Assembly (NCBI GenBank): GCA_028876585.1
Contig: JAGWRL010000231.1
Location: 1-5,980, forward strand
DNA length: 5,980 nucleotides
Reading direction: 5' to 3'
Origin: Pseudomonadota bacterium
Lineage (GTDB): Bacteria; Pseudomonadota; Alphaproteobacteria; Rhizobiales; Beijerinckiaceae
Under the pieces are notes generated by a model. The model did no database searches, had not been told where the DNA came from, and saw nothing but the letters and a program-made list of their open reading frames with translations. Below, one piece after another: positions 1 to 5,980 of the stretch. Within the stretch, counting starts at the first letter, position 1; the number at the start of each line of letters is the position of its first letter. Made by a program: the position numbers and the translations under genes.

Positions 1-1
1 C

Positions 2-2104
<2,103 letters not shown>

Positions 2105-2107
2105 CCC

Positions 2108-2524
2108 ATGAACATCGGCGAAGCGGCGAAGGCGTCGGGCGTCTCGGCCAAGATGATCCGCTACTACGAACAGACCGGCCTCATCCCGCCGGCCGGCCGC
2201 AAGGCGTCGGGCTACCGCGACTATTCCGAAGCCGACGCGCACAGGCTGCGGTTCGTCCGCCGCGCCCGCGACCTCGGCTTCTCCGTCGCCGAAATCGGCG
2301 ATCTGCTCGGGCTCTGGCGCGACACTTCGCGGCGCAGCGCGGATGTCAAGCGGCTCGCGCGGGCGCATATCGCGGACCTCGAAAAGAAGATCGCCGGGTT
2401 GCAGGACATGGCGCGCGAGCTGACCGCGCTGGTTGACGCCTGCCACGGCGACGACCGCCCGCATTGTCCAATCCTGACCCGGCTGGAGACGGACGCGCCG
2501 GTCGCGAGACGGCCCGAGGCTTGA
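2108..2524 (+). CDS. cueR: CueR/HmrR-type MerR-family Cu(I)-responsive activator
   Basis: A 138-residue cytosolic DNA-binding regulator that senses Cu(I) and activates copper-export promoters by distorting an over-long promoter spacer (family knowledge). The N-terminal winged helix-turn-helix covers residues 1-70, beginning MNIGEAAKASGVSAKMIRYY. A dimerisation helix covers about 75-108. The metal loop has Cys112 and Cys120 separated by seven residues, the same numbers as in E. coli CueR. Residue 77 is Ser, which in this family marks sensors of monovalent ions (Cu, Ag, Au) as opposed to Zn or Hg. The ATG lies 3 bases after the copA stop. A GAGG Shine-Dalgarno sequence (2098-2101) sits 6 bases before the start, inside the end of copA, which implies co-transcription and perhaps translational coupling. 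This co-directional order resembles alphaproteobacterial hmrR loci more than the separated or divergent arrangement in enterobacteria. Residues after about 128 are a short non-conserved tail. Confidence 0.95.
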   Translation: MNIGEAAKASGVSAKMIRYYEQTGLIPPAGRKASGYRDYSEADAHRLRFVRRARDLGFSVAEIGDLLGLWRDTSRRSADVKRLARAHIADLEKKIAGLQDMARELTALVDACHGDDRPHCPILTRLETDAPVARRPEA

Positions 2525-2548
2525 CCCTCTACCCCCTAGGGGGTAGGG
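2520..2548 (+). promoter_or_regulatory. Candidate promoter for the Ni/Co efflux operon
   Basis: CTTGAC at 2520-2525 matches the alphaproteobacterial housekeeping -35 consensus and overlaps the cueR stop codon. With a 17-base spacer the -10 would be GTAGGG at 2543-2548, which keeps only the TA of the consensus and is weak. A start site 6-8 bases further on would fall at about 2555-2557, right at the ATG of the next gene, giving a leaderless or nearly leaderless mRNA. The palindromic operator lies within the spacer and touches the -10. This is an inference from position and consensus; cueR read-through could also supply transcription. Confidence 0.4.
2529..2546. promoter_or_regulatory. Palindromic CsoR/RcnR-type operator
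   Basis: CTACCCCCTAGGGGGTAG is a perfect 18-bp palindrome centred on the TA at 2537-2538. Outer arms GACCC (2523-2527) and GGGTC (2547-2551) extend the symmetry if the T at 2528 is bulged. TA-flanked C-tract/G-tract inverted repeats are the known binding sites of the CsoR/RcnR/InrS repressor family, and such a repressor is encoded 10 bases downstream, so autoregulation is the likely role. The right half also supplies an AGGGG Shine-Dalgarno-like sequence (2545-2549), 7 bases before the ATG. In RNA the arms could form a GC-rich hairpin, but no U-tract follows, so an intrinsic terminator is unlikely. Confidence 0.8.
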
Positions 2549-2556
2549 GTCAGGCG

Positions 2557-2823
2557 ATGAAACACGCCTCGCATCCCGACATCGTCAAGCGCCTGAAGCA
2601 AGCGCATGGGCAGATCGCCGCGATCCTCACGATGTTCGAGGAGGAGCGCGGCTGCCTCGAACTCGCGCAGCAGATGCAGGCCGTCGAGAGTGTGATCCAT
2701 GCCGCCAAGCGCGCGCTGATCCAGGACCACATGGAGCATTGCCTCGGCGACGCGGCGGCGCGCGACGAGATCAACGCCAAGGAGGCGTTGCGCGAGTTCA
2801 AGGCGCTCTCGAAATACCTATAG
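2557..2823 (+). CDS. CsoR/RcnR-family (DUF156) metal-sensing repressor, RcnR/DmeR-like
   Basis: An 88-residue, all-helical cytosolic repressor of the family that binds G-tract operators as a tetramer and releases DNA on metal binding. HPDIVKRLKQAHGQ near the N-terminus and the QDHMEHCL segment in helix 2 are family hallmarks. Cys33, His58 and Cys62 have the same spacing as Cys36/His61/Cys65 of M. tuberculosis CsoR, giving a Cys-His-Cys site; RcnR has His at the third place, while the nickel sensor InrS also has Cys. His3 and His6 could add N-terminal ligands but do not align exactly with RcnR His3. I chose the ATG at 2557 because an upstream start at 2464 would overlap cueR by 61 bases and add about 30 residues unlike the family. 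The next gene is a Ni/Co exporter 7 bases downstream, so Ni(II)/Co(II) is the likely signal, though the ligands alone would also allow Cu(I). It probably represses its own operon. Confidence 0.9.
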   Translation: MKHASHPDIVKRLKQAHGQIAAILTMFEEERGCLELAQQMQAVESVIHAAKRALIQDHMEHCLGDAAARDEINAKEALREFKALSKYL

Positions 2824-2830
2824 GCGGCCC

Positions 2831-3967
2831 ATGCAATCCCTCACCGATCTACTCCAGCAGGGCGCGTCGCACGCCTGGCTTTTCCTGCCGACCGCCGTGC
2901 TGCTCGGCGCGCTGCACGGGCTGGAGCCCGGCCATTCCAAGACCATGATGGCCGCCTTTATCATCGCGGTGCGCGGCACGGTCACGCAGGCGGTGCTGTT
3001 GGGGCTGTCGGCGGCGATTTCGCACACCGCGGTCGTCTGGATCGTCGCGCTCGGCGGGCAATATCTCGGCCGCGCCTACGCCGCCGAGGCCATAGAGCCC
3101 TATCTGCAAATCGCCTCGGCCCTCATCGTCGCCGGCGTCGCGCTGTGGATGATCTGGCGGACGCGGCGGGAGCATGATCACGAACACGACCACCATCACC
3201 ACCATGCTCACGGCCACGGCGAGGAAAGCCGCCGCATCGACACCGGCCATGGCGTACTCACGCTGGAGATCCACGAGCATGACGCGCCGCCGCGTTTCCG
3301 TCTGACGGTGGAGAGCGGGCAGGGCTGGCGCGCGCAGGACGTCGTCCTCGTCACCGAGCGGGCGGACCAGTCGCGGCAGGCTTTCGCCTTCGTCGACAAG
3401 GGCGACTATCTCGAAAGCGTCGAGGAAATCCCCGAGCCGCACGATTTTCTCGCCCGCCTTACGCTGACGCACGGCGGTCACGCGCACGACTACGACGTCA
3501 CCTTTGTTGAAGCGGCGCACGCGCACGAACACGACCCGCTGCACGACGAAGCGCGCGGCTTGGCTCTCGTCGAGGGCGGCGAATACATGGACGCGCATGC
3601 ACGCGCCCACGCCGACGACATCGCCCGCCGCTTTCGCGGCCGCGAGGTCACCACCTGGCAGATCGTGCTGTTCGGACTGACCGGCGGCCTGATTCCGTGT
3701 CCGGCGGCGATCACCGTGCTGCTGCTTTGCCTGCAACTCAAGCGGCTCGCGCTCGGCGTCACGCTGGTTGGCGGCTTCAGCCTCGGCCTTGCGATCACCA
3801 TGGTGTCCGCCGGCGCCATCGCCGCGCTCGGCGCCCGGCACGCGCAGAAGCGGTGGTCGGGCTTCGGGAGTTTCATTCGCCGCGCGCCCTACGCCTCCGG
3901 CGCGCTCATGTTGCTGGTCGCCGCTTATATGGGCGTCTCCGGCTGGATGGGGCTCGCGGCGGTGTAG
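2831..3967 (+). CDS. rcnA: RcnA-type nickel/cobalt efflux protein with large inserted His-rich domain
   Basis: An inner-membrane exporter of Ni(II) and Co(II) of the NicO/RcnA family. Similarity to E. coli RcnA is strong at both ends: LLGALHGLEPGHSKTMMAAF (24-43, with His29 and His35) and AISHTAVVW in the N-terminal half, and EYMDAHARAHADDIARRF (251-268) plus LTGGLIPCPAAITVLL (with Pro289-Cys290-Pro291) in the C-terminal half. Six membrane helices are predicted at roughly 15-35, 52-75, 88-108, 276-302, 305-330 and 355-375. The protein has 378 residues against about 274 in E. coli. The difference is in the loop between helices 3 and 4: a first His cluster at 115-129 (10 His in 15), a probable beta-rich segment at about 135-225, and a second cluster at 214-238 (7 His in 25). 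The ATG lies 7 bases after the repressor stop, with a weak AGGCGG ribosome site overlapping that stop, so the genes form one operon. Confidence 0.95.
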   Translation: MQSLTDLLQQGASHAWLFLPTAVLLGALHGLEPGHSKTMMAAFIIAVRGTVTQAVLLGLSAAISHTAVVWIVALGGQYLGRAYAAEAIEPYLQIASALIVAGVALWMIWRTRREHDHEHDHHHHHAHGHGEESRRIDTGHGVLTLEIHEHDAPPRFRLTVESGQGWRAQDVVLVTERADQSRQAFAFVDKGDYLESVEEIPEPHDFLARLTLTHGGHAHDYDVTFVEAAHAHEHDPLHDEARGLALVEGGEYMDAHARAHADDIARRFRGREVTTWQIVLFGLTGGLIPCPAAITVLLLCLQLKRLALGVTLVGGFSLGLAITMVSAGAIAALGARHAQKRWSGFGSFIRRAPYASGALMLLVAAYMGVSGWMGLAAV

Positions 3968-3989
3968 CCGAAGCCGCCGCGCGGACGTT

Positions 3990-4014
3990 TTCGCTGGCGA
4001 AGCCCGCACGCGGG
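3990..4014. repeat. Two tandem short inverted repeats between rcnA and the CDF gene
   Basis: The 66-base gap at 3968-4033 holds TTCGC-TG-GCGAA (3990-4001) and, one base later, CCCGC-AC-GCGGG (4003-4014). Each can fold into a small hairpin with a 4-bp stem and a 4-base loop. No U-tract follows, so this is not a convincing terminator. A role in mRNA processing or stability is possible, but in such GC-rich DNA these repeats could be chance. Confidence 0.35.
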
Positions 4015-4022
4015 GGCGGATC

Positions 4023-4028
4023 GAGGGA
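4023..4028 (+). promoter_or_regulatory. Ribosome binding site of the CDF gene
   Basis: GAGGGA lies 5 bases before the ATG at 4034. It is the clearest Shine-Dalgarno sequence in the cluster and supports that start and independent initiation after the 66-base gap. Confidence 0.7.
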
Positions 4029-4033
4029 TATCG

Positions 4034-4972
4034 ATGGCGCACCATCATCACGACCACGAGCATGATCACGGTCATGTCCAAGGCCATGCCCACGCTCCGG
4101 CGAATTTCGGCAAGGCTTTCGCCATCGGCATCGCCCTCAATGCCGGCTTCGTCGTCGTCGAGGCGGTTTTCGGCGTCATCGGCCATTCCGTCGCCTTGCT
4201 CGCCGACGCCGGCCACAATCTCGGCGACGTGCTCGGCCTCGCGGTGGCCTGGGTCGCGAGCGTCCTGGTCCAGCGCGCGCCCTCGGCCCGCTACACCTAT
4301 GGGCTGCGCGGCTCCTCCGTCCTCGCCGCGATGTTCAACGCCGTGTTCCTGCTCGTCGCGGTCGGCGCTATCTCCTGGGAGGCGATCCAGCGGCTCGGAA
4401 CGCCGGAGCCGGTCGCAGGCAAAACCGTGATGATCGTCGCGGCGGTCGGCATCGTCGTCAACGGCGTGACCGCGTGGCTTTTCGCCTCCGGGCGGAAGGG
4501 CGACATCAACCTGCGCGGGGCCTTTCTGCACATGGCGGCCGACGCGCTGGTCGCCGCCGGCGTCGTTGTGGCTGGCCTCGTCATTCTGCTGACGGGCTGG
4601 CTCTGGCTCGATCCCGTGGTCAGCCTCGGAATCAACGCTGTCATAGTCTGGGGAACCTGGGGCCTGCTGCGTAGCTCCGTCAACATGTCGCTCGACGCCG
4701 TGCCGCCGGAGATCGACCCGGCAGAGGTGCGCGCCTTCCTGTCTTCGCGGCCCGGCGTCGCGGCGACCCACGACCTGCACATATGGCCGATGAGCACGAC
4801 CGAGACCGCGCTGACCTGCCATATCGTCATGCCCGGCGGCCATCCCGGCGACGCGTTCCTCCACGACCTCGCCGAGGAATTGGGGCGCCGGTTCAAGATC
4901 AGGCATCCGACGGTGCAGATCGAGGTCGATCCGCATCTCGCCTGCGCGCTCGCGCCCGAGGACGCGGTTTGA
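4034..4972 (+). CDS. Cation diffusion facilitator, CzcD/ZitB-like divalent metal exporter
   Basis: A 312-residue inner-membrane metal/proton antiporter that moves divalent cations out of the cytosol. The N-terminus has 10 His in the first 20 residues, typical of Zn/Co/Ni CDF proteins and thought to bind metal in the cytosol. Six helices are predicted at roughly 28-49, 52-75, 91-115, 130-150, 160-186 and 190-212. The transport site is His61-x3-Asp65 in helix 2 (within DAGHNLGD) and His166-x3-Asp170 in helix 5 (HMAAD); this HD-HD arrangement is the Zn/Cd-type CDF signature, and some members also carry Co or Ni. The cytosolic dimerisation domain from about 213 includes the family motif DLHIW at 247-251. 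The length is normal for the family. It follows rcnA after 66 bases and overlaps the MFS gene start, so Ni/Co-dependent control through the upstream repressor is likely. The substrate is not settled by sequence, and the sequence does not look like rhizobial DmeF. Confidence 0.93.
   Translation: MAHHHHDHEHDHGHVQGHAHAPANFGKAFAIGIALNAGFVVVEAVFGVIGHSVALLADAGHNLGDVLGLAVAWVASVLVQRAPSARYTYGLRGSSVLAAMFNAVFLLVAVGAISWEAIQRLGTPEPVAGKTVMIVAAVGIVVNGVTAWLFASGRKGDINLRGAFLHMAADALVAAGVVVAGLVILLTGWLWLDPVVSLGINAVIVWGTWGLLRSSVNMSLDAVPPEIDPAEVRAFLSSRPGVAATHDLHIWPMSTTETALTCHIVMPGGHPGDAFLHDLAEELGRRFKIRHPTVQIEVDPHLACALAPEDAV
4958..4971 (+). promoter_or_regulatory. Ribosome binding site and TTG start deciding the MFS gene start
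   Basis: GAGGA at 4958-4962 is followed after 6 bases by TTG at 4969-4971, which overlaps the CDF stop codon TGA (4970-4972) as TTGA. The next in-frame ATG, at 5047, lies inside the first membrane helix, so TTG is the better start. The arrangement suggests translational coupling. Confidence 0.7.
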
Positions 4973-5980
4973 GCCGCGCGGAGCCGGCCGCGCCCGCGAC
5001 GAAAATTCCTCGTCCTATATGGGCGCTGGGGTTCGTCTCGCTGCTGATGGACGTCTCCTCGGAGATGATCCATGCGCTGCTGCCGGTCTATCTGGTGGAC
5101 GTCCTCGGCGTCTCCTTCGTCGAAGTCGGCTGGATCGAGGGGATAGCCGAGGCGACGGCCTCAATCGTCAAAATCTTCTCCGGCGCCGTCTCGGATTGGT
5201 TCGGCCGGCCCAAGCTGCTCGCCGTCTCGGGTTATGGCCTCGCCGCGCTGGTGAAGCCGATCTTTCCGCTCGCCGGCGGCGCGGGCGGAATTGTCGCCGC
5301 GCGCTTTCTCGACCGCGTCGGCAAGGGAATACGCGGCGCGCCGCGCGACGCGCTGGTCGCCTCGATCTCGCCGCCCAACCTGCTCGGCGCCAGCATCGGC
5401 CTGCGGCAGGCGCTCGACACGGTCGGCGCCTTCCTCGGGCCGCTCGCGGCGGTCGCCTTGATGTGGGCGACGGCGGACAGCTACCGCGCGGTGTTCTGGG
5501 TGGCGGTGCTGCCGGCCTTCCTGGCGGTCGCCGTGCTTGCCTTCGGCGTCCGGGAGCCGGAACGGACGGGGCGCGCCGGGCAGTTTCCCCTGCGCTGGTC
5601 GGAGATGAAGCAACTGGGGCCGGCGTTCTTGCGCGTCGCGGCCATCGCCGCGGTATTCGGTTTGGCGCGGTTCAGCGAAGCCTTCCTGATCCTGAAGGCG
5701 CAGGCGGTCGGGCTGCCCGTGGCCCTCGCACCGCTGGTGCTCGTCCTAATGAATGCGATCTACGCCGCCGCTGCCTATCCGGTCGGCGCGCTTTCCGACA
5801 TCGTCGGGCGGCGCGGCTTGCTAGCGCTCGGCATGGGCGCGCTGATCGCAGCCGACGCCACGCTGGCTTTCGCCGGCGGGCTCTGGCTCGCGGGCCTAGG
5901 GATCGCGCTCTGGGGCCTTCATATGGGCCTGACGCAGGGGCTCCTGTCCGCGCTCGTCGCCGACGCCACGCCGCAGGGAC
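4969..5980 (+). CDS. Major facilitator superfamily transporter, possible metal exporter (3' partial)
   Basis: A 12-helix-type secondary transporter; the first 337 residues are visible and the frame is open at the window end. Motif A appears twice, as GAVSDWFGRPK (72-82) after helix 2 and GALSDIVGRRG (273-283) in the second half, showing the usual internal duplication. DRVGKGIRGAPRDAL (115-129) and GLRQALDTVGAFLGP (144-158, motif-C-like in helix 5) place it in a bacterial drug:H+ antiporter-like group. Full-length relatives have about 400 residues, so perhaps 60-80 are missing. The TTG start overlaps the CDF stop, so it belongs to the same operon. Nickel-resistance MFS proteins NreB and NrsD, with His-rich C-terminal tails, make metal export a reasonable guess, but the C-terminus is not visible and no metal-binding motif is seen here. 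A drug or organic-solute exporter cannot be excluded. Confidence 0.88.
   Translation, partial: MSRAEPAAPATKIPRPIWALGFVSLLMDVSSEMIHALLPVYLVDVLGVSFVEVGWIEGIAEATASIVKIFSGAVSDWFGRPKLLAVSGYGLAALVKPIFPLAGGAGGIVAARFLDRVGKGIRGAPRDALVASISPPNLLGASIGLRQALDTVGAFLGPLAAVALMWATADSYRAVFWVAVLPAFLAVAVLAFGVREPERTGRAGQFPLRWSEMKQLGPAFLRVAAIAAVFGLARFSEAFLILKAQAVGLPVALAPLVLVLMNAIYAAAAYPVGALSDIVGRRGLLALGMGALIAADATLAFAGGLWLAGLGIALWGLHMGLTQGLLSALVADATPQG

Noticed and set aside
2523..2551. The GC-rich hairpin as an intrinsic terminator of copA-cueR
   Set aside because: There is no U-tract after the stem, and the sequence fits a CsoR/RcnR-family operator immediately before its repressor gene.
2464..2556. An upstream start for the CsoR/RcnR-type repressor
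   Set aside because: It would overlap cueR by 61 bases and translate through the operator palindrome; the added residues do not resemble the family, while the ATG at 2557 gives the usual length and N-terminus.
2817..2824. The CCTATAGG palindrome at the repressor stop codon
   Set aside because: At 8 bp it is too short to be significant, and it lies within the coding end without a G-tract, unlike the operator at 2529-2546.
3170..4070. A 13-bp direct repeat, GAGCATGATCACG at 3170-3182 and 4058-4070
   Set aside because: Both copies encode Glu-His-Asp-His within His-rich stretches in the same reading phase, so convergent coding of a metal-binding run explains them; nothing suggests a mobile element or attachment site.
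2849..4936. A 695-codon open frame on the - strand opposite rcnA and the CDF gene
   Set aside because: It is antisense to two well-conserved genes, and its translation is low-complexity, rich in R, D, G, H and Q with no recognisable domain. Long antisense frames are expected in DNA with a strong G/C third-position bias.

Overview
This window is a dense heavy-metal efflux cluster from a GC-rich (roughly two-thirds G+C) bacterium, most likely an alphaproteobacterium. The reasons are the codon bias towards G/C third positions, the copA-cueR order on one strand, a CTTGAC-type -35 element and the resemblance of the regulators to rhizobial-type proteins. I cannot name the genus. All six genes lie on the + strand with little or no space between them, and no gap exceeds 70 bases. 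I found no RNA genes, CRISPR arrays, insertion sequences or origins.

Module 1 (1-2524) handles copper. It holds the 3'-most ~700 codons of a CopA-type Cu(I)-exporting P1B-ATPase, whose 5' end lies outside the window, followed after 3 bases by a CueR/HmrR-type MerR-family Cu(I) sensor. The sensor keeps the diagnostic residues Ser77, Cys112 and Cys120.

Module 2 (2520-5980) handles nickel/cobalt and probably zinc or other divalent metals. A perfect 18-bp palindrome with a C-tract and a G-tract sits 10 bases before a small CsoR/RcnR-family repressor, and is very likely its operator. A CTTGAC element overlapping the cueR stop places this palindrome in the spacer of a candidate promoter. Downstream are an RcnA-type Ni/Co exporter, a CzcD/ZitB-like cation diffusion facilitator with a His-rich N-terminus, and an MFS transporter that starts at a TTG overlapping the previous stop and runs off the window.

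The inferred logic is that CueR activates copper export from a promoter upstream of the window, while the CsoR/RcnR-type repressor silences its own gene and the three divalent-cation exporters until metal binds. No convincing terminator separates the modules, so copper-induced read-through is possible. The points most worth a second look are the ~120-residue extra domain inside RcnA, the operator within the promoter spacer with a possibly leaderless transcript, and a repressor with a Cys-His-Cys metal site paired with a Ni/Co exporter. I see no wholly new system; this is a recognisable metal-resistance locus with unusual details.
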